Of a DNA stretch of 16,514 bases, positions 1-7,063 are shown piece by piece. This DNA is from an uncultured Clostridia bacterium. GTDB taxonomy: Bacteria; Bacillota; Clostridia; Christensenellales; Borkfalkiaceae. How positions within the stretch are numbered: the stretch's first letter is position 1; the number at the start of each line of letters is the position of its first letter. The DNA lies in the NCBI GenBank assembly GCA_944354085.1, contig CALVPW010000098.1, positions 1 to 16,514 on the forward strand, read 5' to 3'. The position numbers were made by a program, and so were the translations under genes. Under the pieces are notes generated by a model. It was not told the origin of the DNA, searched no databases, and was given only the letters and a program-made list of their open reading frames with translations.

Positions 1-534
1 CAGGACGCGCTCGTGTTCGCGGGGCTCATGAACACCCTTCTCAACAACTGCGACGTGGTCAAAACGGCGTGCCTTGCGCAGCTCGCCAACGTCATCGCGC
101 CCACCACGCCGCCGAAGGGGGGCACGACGCTCCGTCAGACCTCCTTCTATCCCTTCCGCGCCATCGCCAATCACGCGTCGGGCAGAACGGTGCGCGCCAT
201 TTCCGATTCGGATACGTTCGAGAACATGTTCGGGAACGCGCGCTGCATCAACGAGGCTGTCACGCACGACGCGGCAAAGCGCGAAGTGTGCGTCTCGCTG
301 TGCAACTATGCGCAGGACGCGCGCGCGGTCGAACTCGAACTGCGCTCGTTCGGCACGCTGAAAGCGGCGGAATACACCGAGATGACCTCGTCCGATCTGT
401 TTGCCGTCAACTCGTTCGACGCGCCCGAGACGGTCGTCCCGCACGGGAAGGAACTCCCCAAGGTCAAGGACGGTTCGCGCGTCGCGCTCACGCTCCCTGC
501 CATGAGCTGGAGCTTCCTTCGCTTCGAGTACTGA
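1..534 (+). CDS. alpha-L-arabinofuranosidase, GH51 family, C-terminal fragment (5' end outside window)
   Basis: The frame is open from the first base, so this is the last 177 residues of a longer gene. The start DALVFAGLMNTLLNNCD followed by the run around VKTACLAQLANVIAP matches the end of the catalytic barrel of GH51 arabinofuranosidases, where the conserved pattern is 'lvNviaPi...g..rqTifyPf'; here RQTSFYPF is visible. The rest is the C-terminal beta-sandwich of the family. These enzymes release terminal L-arabinofuranose from arabinoxylan, arabinan or their oligosaccharides and are often intracellular in Firmicutes. The catalytic acid/base and nucleophile lie upstream of the window and cannot be checked. 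The next gene starts 8 bp after the stop and its SD-like GAGG overlaps the stop codon, so co-transcription is likely although the functions look unrelated. Confidence 0.85.
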   Translation, partial: QDALVFAGLMNTLLNNCDVVKTACLAQLANVIAPTTPPKGGTTLRQTSFYPFRAIANHASGRTVRAISDSDTFENMFGNARCINEAVTHDAAKREVCVSLCNYAQDARAVELELRSFGTLKAAEYTEMTSSDLFAVNSFDAPETVVPHGKELPKVKDGSRVALTLPAMSWSFLRFEY

Positions 535-542
535 GGTAATAC

Positions 543-1763
543 ATGGCAAAAAACGGAAAACGTGCACGGCGCGCCGCGAAAGCGGCGGCAAAAAAGCACC
601 CGAAGCTGTTTTTGGCGATCGTCTTGCTGCTCGTGATCGTTCTTGCGGCGGGCGCGTGCTACTACTTCTTCGTGTATAAGCCCAACCATCTTCCGCCCGC
701 GGGAGAGGGCGGGGACGGCGGCGGCGATGTGACCGTCGTCGGCGGGAACATTGCCGAGATCGCTTCCGCCGATCTGTCCATCCATTTCATCGCGCCCGCC
801 GTCAAGGCGAGCGGCGACTGTACGCTCATCAAGGTCGGGGATACCGAGGTGCTCATCGACGCGGGCCCGAACAAATCGAACACGCAAGAGATCGCAGACT
901 ATCTCGACGAGTACTGTACGGACGGGGTGCTCGAATACGTCGTTGCGACCCATTCGGACCGCGACCACATCGCGGGGTTCGTCGGATCGAGTTCGGGCGG
1001 AGAGCGGAACGGGATTTTGTATACCTATGACGTCGGTACGATCATTCAGTTCGATCGGGTGACGGAAGAGACGGCGCTCTACGAAGAATACTGCGAAGCC
1101 GTGGAATACGCGAAGGGGAAGGGAACGGCGGTCTATACGGGGCTGCAATGCTGGAACGGGTCGGACGGCGCGCAGCGTACATATTATCTGGACGAGGCGC
1201 AGACGATCTCCATGAATATCCTGTATAACTACTATTACGAGCACGTTTCGCCCGATAACAACAACCATTCCGTCTGCATGCTGCTTTCGCAGGATCTCGG
1301 CGGCGGACAGTCTGCTCACTACCTCTTCACGGGAGATCTCGAAGAGGACGGCGAAAAGCGGTTGGTGGAAAACAACGATCTGCCCGAAGTCGAGCTGTAT
1401 AAGGCGGGCCACCACGGCAGCAAGACATCTTCGACGTCGGAGCTTCTGGAAGTCATCCGTCCCAAATACGTGGCGGTGTGCTGCTGTGCGGGATACGATC
1501 AGTACGGCGCGGCGGCGGAAAACGTCTTCCCGACGCAGGCGTTCATCGACCGCATCGCACCCTATACCGATAAGGTGTACGTCACCATCATGCTGAACGA
1601 GGAGACGGACGATCACGCGCTCATGAACGGCGATATCGTGTTCTATTACGGCAAGAGCGAAGAGGAGACGGAAAAGACGCTCAAACTTTGGTGTTCCAAC
1701 AACGATACCATCCTCAAAGAGACGGCGTGGTTCCAAGAAAACCGCACGTGGAACGGGGGCTGA
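543..1763 (+). CDS. membrane-anchored metallo-beta-lactamase-fold hydrolase, ComEC C-domain-like
   Basis: The protein has 406 residues. A very basic N-terminus (residues 1-22) precedes one hydrophobic span at about 22-45, then a glycine/proline-rich linker (about 50-70), so the enzyme domain should lie outside the membrane. The domain carries metallo-beta-lactamase motifs: LIDAGPN (104-110), THSDRDH (136-142, the H-x-D-x-D-H form typical of ComEC/Rec2-like proteins), FTGDLE (262-267) and GHHGSK (289-294). It lacks the ComEC competence channel region, so it is a stand-alone hydrolase; members of this group are predicted nucleases or phosphodiesterases, but the substrate here is unknown. A LAAGAC segment near the span resembles a lipobox only weakly (Ala at -3), so I prefer a transmembrane anchor. 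The SD-like GAGG overlaps the upstream stop, and recX starts one base after the stop. Confidence 0.85.
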   Translation: MAKNGKRARRAAKAAAKKHPKLFLAIVLLLVIVLAAGACYYFFVYKPNHLPPAGEGGDGGGDVTVVGGNIAEIASADLSIHFIAPAVKASGDCTLIKVGDTEVLIDAGPNKSNTQEIADYLDEYCTDGVLEYVVATHSDRDHIAGFVGSSSGGERNGILYTYDVGTIIQFDRVTEETALYEEYCEAVEYAKGKGTAVYTGLQCWNGSDGAQRTYYLDEAQTISMNILYNYYYEHVSPDNNNHSVCMLLSQDLGGGQSAHYLFTGDLEEDGEKRLVENNDLPEVELYKAGHHGSKTSSTSELLEVIRPKYVAVCCCAGYDQYGAAAENVFPTQAFIDRIAPYTDKVYVTIMLNEETDDHALMNGDIVFYYGKSEEETEKTLKLWCSNNDTILKETAWFQENRTWNGG

Positions 1764-1764
1764 C

Positions 1765-2373
1765 ATGGAGATCACCGCCATCACCCCGCAAAAACACGAT
1801 CCCAAGCGCTGCAATATCGAGGTAGACGGCAGATTTTTTTGCGGGATGCAGCTCATCACCGTGATGGAGCATCGCCTGAAAGCGGGCGCCGTCGTCACCG
1901 AAGAGGAGCTCTCCTGCCTGCAGCTCGAAGGCGAAAAGCAAACGGCGCTGGATAAGGCGCTCACGCATATCTCTGCCTCCATGAAGACGGAGCGGGAGAT
2001 CCGTGATTTTCTCCGCCGCAAGGGGTATTTGCAGGCAGTGAGCGATCACGTGGTGGAAAAGATGAAAGGCTACGGCTATCTCGACGACGCGGCGTACGCC
2101 AAGGCGTATGCGGAGAGCGCGGGCAGGCGCAAGGGCGGGCGGCTCATCCGCATGGAGCTCTTGAAAAAAGGCGTCCCGGACGAGGCGGTCTCCGCCGCGC
2201 TCGAGGGGGTCGAGGAAGCGGATGCGGCGCACGCCGCGCTCGAAAAATATATGCGCGGCAAATCTTGCGACCGCAAAACCATGCAAAAGGCTTACGCGCA
2301 TCTTTTGTCCAGAGGGTTTTCCTACGATACGGCAAAAGATGCGCTCGCGGCGTTCTTCACGGAAGAAGACTGA
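1765..2373 (+). CDS. recX: regulatory protein RecX
   Basis: RecX binds RecA filaments and tunes recombination and SOS induction in the cytoplasm. The 202-residue length fits Gram-positive RecX proteins, which are longer than the enterobacterial ones. The visible RecX signature includes LTHISASMKTEREIRDFL (about 72-90), the GYLDDAAYAKAYAES block (about 103-117), KGGRLIRMELLKKGV (about 121-135) and a final GFSYDTAKDAL, matching the repeated three-helix modules of the family. The first 50 residues (ITPQKHDPKRCNIEVDG) match the N-terminal extension of Firmicute RecX. The ATG follows the previous stop by a single base, and a GGGGG run at 1755-1759 is the only candidate ribosome binding site, so translation is probably coupled to the upstream hydrolase. 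recA is not in the window. Confidence 0.92.
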   Translation: MEITAITPQKHDPKRCNIEVDGRFFCGMQLITVMEHRLKAGAVVTEEELSCLQLEGEKQTALDKALTHISASMKTEREIRDFLRRKGYLQAVSDHVVEKMKGYGYLDDAAYAKAYAESAGRRKGGRLIRMELLKKGVPDEAVSAALEGVEEADAAHAALEKYMRGKSCDRKTMQKAYAHLLSRGFSYDTAKDALAAFFTEED

Positions 2374-2394
2374 CCGCCGCGCAACGGAGACGAT

Positions 2395-3843
2395 ATGAAA
2401 TTTGCTTACGGAAATCAACAGATGCGCCGTTTTGACGCGGCTGCGATCGCGGGCGGGACGCCCTCGCTCACGCTCATGGAGCGGGCGGGGGAGGCGCTTG
2501 CGGACGCCGTGCGCGCCGCGCTTTCAAGGGCGCGGGGCGGCGACGCGCTCTTTGTGTGCGGCGGCGGGAACAACGGCGGCGACGGCTTCGTCGCGGCGCG
2601 CATCCTGCACGAGGCGGGCGAAGACGTTGCGGTGCTCTGCACGGCGAAAGCCTTTTCGTCCGACTGTGCGGCGGTCAAGGCAAAGTACAAAGGCGAGCTC
2701 CTTTGCCGCATCCCGCGGCGGAGATACGCCGTGATCGTAGACTGCCTCTTCGGGACGGGGCTCTCCCGCGCCATCGAAGGGGAGGACGCGGCGCTCGTTT
2801 CGTTCATCAACGGGAGCGGGGCGTACGTCGTCGCCTGCGACCTTCCCAGCGGGCTCAAAGAGGGCGGGATCGCGGGGGAGATGTGCGTGCGCGCCGACGA
2901 AACGGTGACGATGGGGCAGCTCAAACAGGCGCTCCTGCTTTCGGACGGTGCCGACGTGTGCGGCGCTATTCGTACGGCGCCCATCGGGATCGATGCGGAC
3001 GAAGCGGGCGCGGAGGTCTGGGAAGACGGCGACGTGCGCGCCTTTTTCCCCAAACGCCGTTCCAACACGCATAAAGGGAGTTACGGCGCGGCTTGCATCC
3101 TTGCGGGCGGCGCATACAGCGGCGCGGCGTTCCTTGCGGCGGGCGCCTGCCTCAAATCGGGCGCGGGATATACCAAGCTCTGCGTCACGCAGGAGCTGTA
3201 TCCGCACGCGGTGGGACGGCTCCCCGCGGCGATCCTGCGCGCGTTCAAGGCGCTCGACGGCGATATCCTCGCCTGTGACGCCGTGGCGGCGGGGATGGGC
3301 TCGGGCGTGAGCGAAAAACTGTACGTGCACATCGCGGAACTTCTGACCAACTATACGGGGACGCTCGTGCTCGACGCCGACGCGCTGAACACGATCGCTG
3401 CCTACGGGACCGAGGTGCTTGCGCGGCATGCCTGCAGCGTCGTTCTGACGCCGCATCCCAAAGAATTTTCCCGCCTTGCGGAGTGCTCCGTGGGCGAAGT
3501 GCTCGCCGATCCCGTCGGGATGGCGCGCGCGTTCGCGGCGCGCTTCGGCGTGACGGTGGTGCTCAAAAACAACCGTTCGGTGATCGCGGACGGTACGCGC
3601 GTTGCCATCAATCCAACGGGCTCTCCCGCGCTCGCCAAAGGGGGGAGCGGGGATGTGCTCTCGGGCATTCTGGCGGGAACGTGCGCGCGCGGCGTTCCGC
3701 CCTTTGAGGCGGCGTGCGTGGCAAGTTATCTGTTGGGCAGATCGGGCGAGATCGCGGCGCACGAGCTGGGAGAATACGCGCCCGATCCTACCGATGTGAT
3801 CGCGCGTATCCCGCAGGCGATCTTGTCGCTCGAACGCAATTGA
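2395..3843 (+). CDS. nnrE-nnrD: bifunctional NAD(P)H-hydrate epimerase / ADP- or ATP-dependent NAD(P)H-hydrate dehydratase
   Basis: This 482-residue protein repairs hydrated NAD(P)H. The N-terminal YjeF epimerase half (about 1-205) interconverts the R and S forms of NAD(P)HX; the C-terminal ribokinase-like half (about 220-480) dehydrates the S form using a nucleotide. The epimerase carries CGGGNNGGDGFVAAR (55-69) and VDCLFGTGL (115-123). The dehydratase carries KGSYGAACILAGG (227-239), LDADALN (326-332), TPHPKEF (352-358) and PTGSPALAKGGSGDVLSG (407-424) with the catalytic Asp at 420. Length and domain order are normal for the bacterial fusion. A GGAG ribosome site at 2386-2389 supports the ATG at 2395, which lies 21 bp after recX. 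The gene ends directly at a strong hairpin terminator whose stem begins on the last base of the stop codon. Confidence 0.95.
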   Translation: MKFAYGNQQMRRFDAAAIAGGTPSLTLMERAGEALADAVRAALSRARGGDALFVCGGGNNGGDGFVAARILHEAGEDVAVLCTAKAFSSDCAAVKAKYKGELLCRIPRRRYAVIVDCLFGTGLSRAIEGEDAALVSFINGSGAYVVACDLPSGLKEGGIAGEMCVRADETVTMGQLKQALLLSDGADVCGAIRTAPIGIDADEAGAEVWEDGDVRAFFPKRRSNTHKGSYGAACILAGGAYSGAAFLAAGACLKSGAGYTKLCVTQELYPHAVGRLPAAILRAFKALDGDILACDAVAAGMGSGVSEKLYVHIAELLTNYTGTLVLDADALNTIAAYGTEVLARHACSVVLTPHPKEFSRLAECSVGEVLADPVGMARAFAARFGVTVVLKNNRSVIADGTRVAINPTGSPALAKGGSGDVLSGILAGTCARGVPPFEAACVASYLLGRSGEIAAHELGEYAPDPTDVIARIPQAILSLERN

Positions 3844-3880
3844 TATAAAAGATCCCCGTAAAAACGGGGATCTTTTATAT
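3843..3880. terminator. bidirectional intrinsic terminator between convergent genes
   Basis: A perfect 17-bp inverted repeat (3843-3859 and 3864-3880) with an AAAA loop. The core is GATCCCCGT/ACGGGGATC and the flanks are A-rich on one side and T-rich on the other, so each strand ends the hairpin in a U-rich tract. It sits between nnrE-nnrD (+) and the minus-strand membrane protein and should stop transcription from both. Confidence 0.93.
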
Positions 3881-3882
3881 TC

Positions 3883-3904
3883 GCATAGTACTATGTCACG
3901 CATA
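3883..3904. repeat. 22-bp AT-rich intergenic motif, copy 1, with a perfect palindrome
   Basis: The copy begins GCATAGTACTATGT and contains the perfect 12-bp palindrome CATAGTACTATG at 3884-3895. It agrees at 18 of 22 positions with 5889-5910, by direct comparison. It lies just beyond the terminator and before the end of the minus-strand gene at 3923. It could be an operator or a remnant of a dispersed repeat; nothing here identifies a binding protein. Confidence 0.5.
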
Positions 3905-3922
3905 AACGCTCATTTTGCCGCG

Positions 3923-4678
3923 TTATGCGCGCCCCGCTGCGCGCACGATGAGTGAGGTGATCGTGAGCACGCTCCCTGTCACGAGATAATAGACGGGGTA
4001 CAGCGCGAACAAGCTCATCAAAAGGAGCAGCGCGCCGCTCACAAAAAAGGGGCGGGCATTGCGGCGGGCAAAGGCGGCTTGCAGGCGGGTGCGCGGCGTG
4101 CGCCGCGGCGCGTTCCCGCAGATATATTTTTCGGGAAAAACGCCGCCGCGCTTGCAAAGCGCGTACGTTGCGTCGCCGTCCATCACCGTCGCGCCAAAGG
4201 ATGTGAGCAGCCGCTCTGCGGCGGGCGAGAGCGCGTTGCAGGCGAGGCAAAAGGGCGCGCCGTCGTAAGCGCGCAGCAGCTTTGCCACGGCGTCGGCGGA
4301 GACGGGCTCCATCGTATACAGCGGGACGAAGGGGACGCCGTCCGAGAGGATGGCGTCCTTGTCGCAGTGCGCTTCGTGTCCGTCGGCGTTCAAGGCTTCC
4401 AGCATCATAAGGCGCACGCGTTCTTCCTTTTCGAGCGCGAGGTGCAGCATGAGCGCGTCTTTTTCGGCGCGTTCGCGCGCGCCGAGGCGTACCTTTTGCG
4501 TCTTGGCGGAGAGCAGGCAAAAGACGATGCCGCCCGCGGCGAGTGCAATGAGGGTGGCTGCCGTCATGCAAAGCCATGTCGGCGCGCCGCAGTAGCGCAG
4601 GATGCCCACCGCGAGCAGCCATGCGGCGACAGCGTAGAAGAGGGGATCGGCCAAAAGCGGGAGATGCATTTTTTTCAT
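3923..4678 (-). CDS. membrane protein of unknown function with a central soluble domain
   Basis: I do not recognise this 251-residue protein. From the ATG at 4678 it has two N-terminal hydrophobic spans (about 12-30 and 35-57), a charged helical stretch (about 58-95), a soluble domain (about 100-195) and a C-terminal hydrophobic region (about 210-245) that may hold two spans. The soluble part ends FCLACNALSPAAERLLTSFG then ATVMDGDATYAL, which resembles the end of Mrr-like restriction-endonuclease folds ('fs.eA...a...v.LiDG..L..l'), but I see no PD-(D/E)xK catalytic residues. That similarity is a weak inference. The frame is open further upstream to 4729, but that extension would overlap the nadD promoter. 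No clear SD precedes 4678; an alternative ATG lies at 4669. It is convergent with nnrE-nnrD and divergent from nadD-yqeK. Confidence 0.7.
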   Translation of the reverse strand: MKKMHLPLLADPLFYAVAAWLLAVGILRYCGAPTWLCMTAATLIALAAGGIVFCLLSAKTQKVRLGARERAEKDALMLHLALEKEERVRLMMLEALNADGHEAHCDKDAILSDGVPFVPLYTMEPVSADAVAKLLRAYDGAPFCLACNALSPAAERLLTSFGATVMDGDATYALCKRGGVFPEKYICGNAPRRTPRTRLQAAFARRNARPFFVSGALLLLMSLFALYPVYYLVTGSVLTITSLIVRAAGRA

Positions 4679-4713
4679 GCCCGTATTTTTGCCGTAAATG
4701 CCGAAAATTAGAC

Positions 4714-4742
4714 TTGCAAACGCGCGCAAAGTATTGTATAAT
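4714..4742 (+). promoter_or_regulatory. SigA-type promoter of nadD-yqeK, placed for a leaderless start
   Basis: TTGCAA (4714-4719), a 17-bp spacer and a consensus TATAAT (4737-4742). The nadD ATG begins at 4749, so the expected transcription start (+1 about seven bases after the -10 box) coincides with the start codon. There is no room for a transcribed Shine-Dalgarno sequence. Confidence 0.8.
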
Positions 4743-4748
4743 ACGGGT

Positions 4749-5882
4749 ATGAAGATCGCGCTTTTCGGGGGATCGTTCGATCCCGTGCATCAGGAGCACG
4801 TGCGCTACGTGCAGGCGGCGAAGGCGGCGCTGGGGCTGGATAAGGTGTTCGTCATCCCCTCGCATATCGCGCCGCACAAACTGTCGGGTGCGGCGGCGGG
4901 CGGGGAAGACCGCTTCGAAATGTGCCGCCTTGCCTTCCGCAACCTGCCTTACGTGCAGGTGAGCGATCTCGAGATCGCGTCCGAAGGAACGAGTTATACC
5001 TATCTCACCTGCCGCCGCTTCAAAGAGCTATATCCCTGCGACGAGCTGTATTTTCTCGTCGGGGCGGACATGCTCGAAGATTTTTTTACGTGGAAACAGC
5101 CCGAGGACATCCTCTCGAACGCCACGCTTGCGGCGTGCAGAAGGGAGAACGACGACCCTGCCGCGCTGCATTCGCGCTTCGTCGCGCGCTTTTCCCGCGA
5201 CTTTGTGTGCGTGCCCTTTGCGGGCGAAGCCGTCGCGTCGCATCGTCTCCGCGTCGATCTGGCGTTCCGCAAACCCACGCCCGAACTCGACCGCGCCGTG
5301 CGCCGCTATATCGAAGAGCGCAGGCTGTATACGCATCCCGCCATCGCGCCCGCGCTCGCGCTGGAAAAACCTCCCCGCCGCGAGCACAGTTACCGCGTCG
5401 CCTGCATGGCGGTCGCCCGCGCCCGTTCGGCGGGCGTGAACGAGGGGAAGGCGCTCATTGCCGCGGCGCTGCACGACTGCGCAAAATACGTGCCGCTCTC
5501 TTCGCCCCTTCTCGAAGATTTCACGCCGCCTGCCGACGTGCCGCCGCTCGTCATGCATGAGTACACGGGCGCCTATCTCGCCCGCCACGCCTTTGGGATC
5601 GAGGACGAGGATATCCTCGACGCCATCCGTTATCACACGTCGGGAAAGGCAGGAATGACGGCGCTTTCCAAACTCATTTTTCTTGCCGATATGCTCGAAG
5701 AGGGGCGTTCGTTCGATGGGGTGGAAGCGCTCCGCGCGCTCTTTTGGGAGGATCTCGACGCCTGTTTTTATGCGGCGCTGCGCGCGCAGGTGGAGTACCT
5801 GCGCGAAACGGGGAAGCCCGTGTATCCGCTCACGGAAGAGGCGTATTTGTACGAAAAAAGCCGCCGAAATACGGAAAGTTGA
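4749..5882 (+). CDS. nadD-yqeK: fused nicotinate-nucleotide adenylyltransferase (NadD) and YqeK HD-domain Ap4A hydrolase
   Basis: This 377-residue protein joins two activities that are adjacent separate genes in many Firmicutes. Residues 1 to about 195 are NadD, which adenylates nicotinate mononucleotide in NAD synthesis: FGGSFDPVHQEH (6-17) is the nucleotidyltransferase signature and YFLVGADML (101-109) a substrate-binding loop. The usual (T/H)xGH glycine is Glu here, and the family's C-terminal ISSTxIR motif appears as VASHRLR (162-168). Residues about 205-377 are a YqeK-type HD domain, predicted to split diadenosine tetraphosphate symmetrically: H213, H242-D243, H270, H296 and D314 are present. 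An upstream in-frame start at 4698 is rejected because it precedes the promoter; M1 at 4749 gives the canonical NadD N-terminus. rsfS follows, the classic nadD-yqeK-rsfS order. Confidence 0.93.
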   Translation: MKIALFGGSFDPVHQEHVRYVQAAKAALGLDKVFVIPSHIAPHKLSGAAAGGEDRFEMCRLAFRNLPYVQVSDLEIASEGTSYTYLTCRRFKELYPCDELYFLVGADMLEDFFTWKQPEDILSNATLAACRRENDDPAALHSRFVARFSRDFVCVPFAGEAVASHRLRVDLAFRKPTPELDRAVRRYIEERRLYTHPAIAPALALEKPPRREHSYRVACMAVARARSAGVNEGKALIAAALHDCAKYVPLSSPLLEDFTPPADVPPLVMHEYTGAYLARHAFGIEDEDILDAIRYHTSGKAGMTALSKLIFLADMLEEGRSFDGVEALRALFWEDLDACFYAALRAQVEYLRETGKPVYPLTEEAYLYEKSRRNTES

Positions 5883-5888
5883 CCGTCG

Positions 5889-5931
5889 GCATAGTATTAT
5901 GTGAGACATAATATGACATATTTTGTCATAT
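5889..5931. promoter_or_regulatory. AT-rich tandem inverted repeats upstream of rsfS, including copy 2 of the 22-bp motif
   Basis: Two adjacent dyads occupy the 74-bp gap between nadD-yqeK and rsfS. The first is TATTATGT-GAG-ACATAATA (5895-5913). The second is ATATGACA-TATTT-TGTCATAT (5911-5931), overlapping it by three bases. Positions 5889-5910 are the second copy of the motif at 3883-3904. The region is far richer in A+T than its surroundings. It could be a pair of operators, a promoter region or a small repeat; no well-spaced -35/-10 pair was found. Confidence 0.5.
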
Positions 5932-5956
5932 ATAAAGCATTTTAAGGGAGTTTGAT

Positions 5957-6310
5957 ATGGAAGGTCACGAACTTGCAAGAGCTTGCGCCAAGGCGCTTTC
6001 GGAAAAGAAAGCGCAGGACATCGTCATCCTCGACGTACACGAGCAGACCGTCGTTTGCAGTTACTTTGTCATTGCGAGCGGCAGGAGCACCACGCAGGTG
6101 CGCGCGCTCGGCGACGCCGTGGAGGAAAAGATCGAAAAGGAGGCGAGGCTTTCCCCCGTCCGCAAGGAGGGCTTGCGCGAGGGGCGCTGGGGCGTGATCG
6201 ACTACGGCGACGTCGTCGTCCATGTCTTTAACGAAGAATCCAGACTGTACTATTATCTCGAACGCCTCTGGGATTCGGGACGCAACATCGAGCGGTACGA
6301 AGACGAATGA
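5957..6310 (+). CDS. rsfS: ribosome silencing factor RsfS (Iojap/YbeB family)
   Basis: RsfS binds ribosomal protein uL14 on the large subunit and blocks joining of the subunits when nutrients are low. The 117-residue length is normal. Family features include the ILDV..QT.VCSYFVIASGRS block (24-44), TTQVRALGDAVEEKI (45-59), then EGRWGVIDYGDVVVHVF (75-91) and YYLERLWD (99-106). A good AGGGAG ribosome site at 5945-5950 supports the ATG at 5957. It sits 74 bp after the nadD-yqeK fusion, the usual partner order in Firmicutes, but the AT-rich dyads in the gap suggest separate control. Confidence 0.95.
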   Translation: MEGHELARACAKALSEKKAQDIVILDVHEQTVVCSYFVIASGRSTTQVRALGDAVEEKIEKEARLSPVRKEGLREGRWGVIDYGDVVVHVFNEESRLYYYLERLWDSGRNIERYEDE

Positions 6311-6332
6311 CCGCACGCCGTTCGGCGTGCGG
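6311..6332 (+). other. strong intercistronic hairpin between rsfS and the DUF4097 gene
   Basis: CCGCACGCCG (6311-6320) pairs with CGGCGTGCGG (6323-6332); sterically this is a nine-pair stem with a four-base loop. It begins on the first base after the rsfS stop codon and is followed by AAGGGGGG, the ribosome site of the next gene, not a T tract. It therefore looks like an mRNA-processing or stability element rather than an intrinsic terminator. Confidence 0.6.
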
Positions 6333-6343
6333 AAGGGGGGAAT

Positions 6344-7063
6344 ATGCAAGAGGTCTTCCTCGGGAGAAAATCGTTCGCTGCCGATAAGGTCGACGAGATC
6401 CGCATCGAATGGGACGCGGGTCACGTGCAGCTCGTCATGGGCGAGGAGCAGGGCGTCGTCCTCACCGAATCTTCAGAGGACGGCGGCGCGCCGCCCATGC
6501 ACGTCTCGCTTTCGGAGGGCGCGCTGTATGTGCGCGCCTGCAAAGACGCGCGGGCGTATGGGCTCGCGAAATCGCTCGTCGTCGCTTTTCCGCTCGGCAA
6601 GCGCTTCCGCGCCGTGCGCGTACATACCTCGTTCGCGTCCGTTTCGGCGCGGGAACTCAAAGCGGATGTCTGTACGCTCGACAGCATGTCGGGAAGCATC
6701 TTCGCCGACGAGATCGAGGCTTCGCAGCTCATCGGAAAGAGCGTCTCGGGCAGCATCCGCATGGAGGATGCCTGCGTGCGCACGCTGCGTCTGACCACGG
6801 TGAACGGTGCGATCGACTACGCCGTTCTCTACAACGCGGCGCTCACGGTGGAGCAGCTTTCCGCCGACTCGGTGGGCGGGAACGTCTCGTTCGCCTTCCC
6901 CGCAAAGAGCAGCTTTGCGCTGCGCTATCATACGGCGGGCGGACAGTTTTGCGATGCGTTCGGCGCCGCGTATGCGGATGGCGCGTATGTGGCGGGCGCG
7001 GGCAGCGCGAGCGTCAGGGTGCGCACGGTGACGGGCTCGCTCACGGTCGAAAAGCGTGGTTGA
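6344..7063 (+). CDS. DUF4097-type beta-repeat protein of unknown function
   Basis: The protein has 239 residues and no signal peptide or membrane span. Its second half repeats short beta-strand modules with a small-residue turn: SMSGSIFADEIE (114-125), SVSGSIRMED (133-142), TVNGAIDY (152-159), SVGGNVSF (176-183) and TVTGSLTVEK (228-237). This spacing of [S/N]-G-x-[I/V] turns is characteristic of DUF4097 / putative adhesin right-handed beta-solenoid proteins, many of which lie near envelope-stress or PspC-like genes. No such partner is visible here, and the lack of an export signal argues for a cytoplasmic role. An AGGGGGG ribosome site (6334-6340) precedes the ATG at 6344. The gene lies 33 bp after rsfS, probably in one transcript. 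Its stop is immediately adjacent to that of the opposing gene. Confidence 0.75.
   Translation: MQEVFLGRKSFAADKVDEIRIEWDAGHVQLVMGEEQGVVLTESSEDGGAPPMHVSLSEGALYVRACKDARAYGLAKSLVVAFPLGKRFRAVRVHTSFASVSARELKADVCTLDSMSGSIFADEIEASQLIGKSVSGSIRMEDACVRTLRLTTVNGAIDYAVLYNAALTVEQLSADSVGGNVSFAFPAKSSFALRYHTAGGQFCDAFGAAYADGAYVAGAGSASVRVRTVTGSLTVEKRG

Noticed and set aside
306..2021. Long open frame on the minus strand opposite the hydrolase and recX genes
   Set aside because: It mirrors well-supported + strand genes; long antisense frames are expected in GC-rich coding DNA, and the product is Arg/Val-rich low-complexity sequence with no recognisable domain.
3884..3895. CATAGTACTATG as an insertion-sequence end or attachment site
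   Set aside because: No transposase, integrase or target duplication is nearby.
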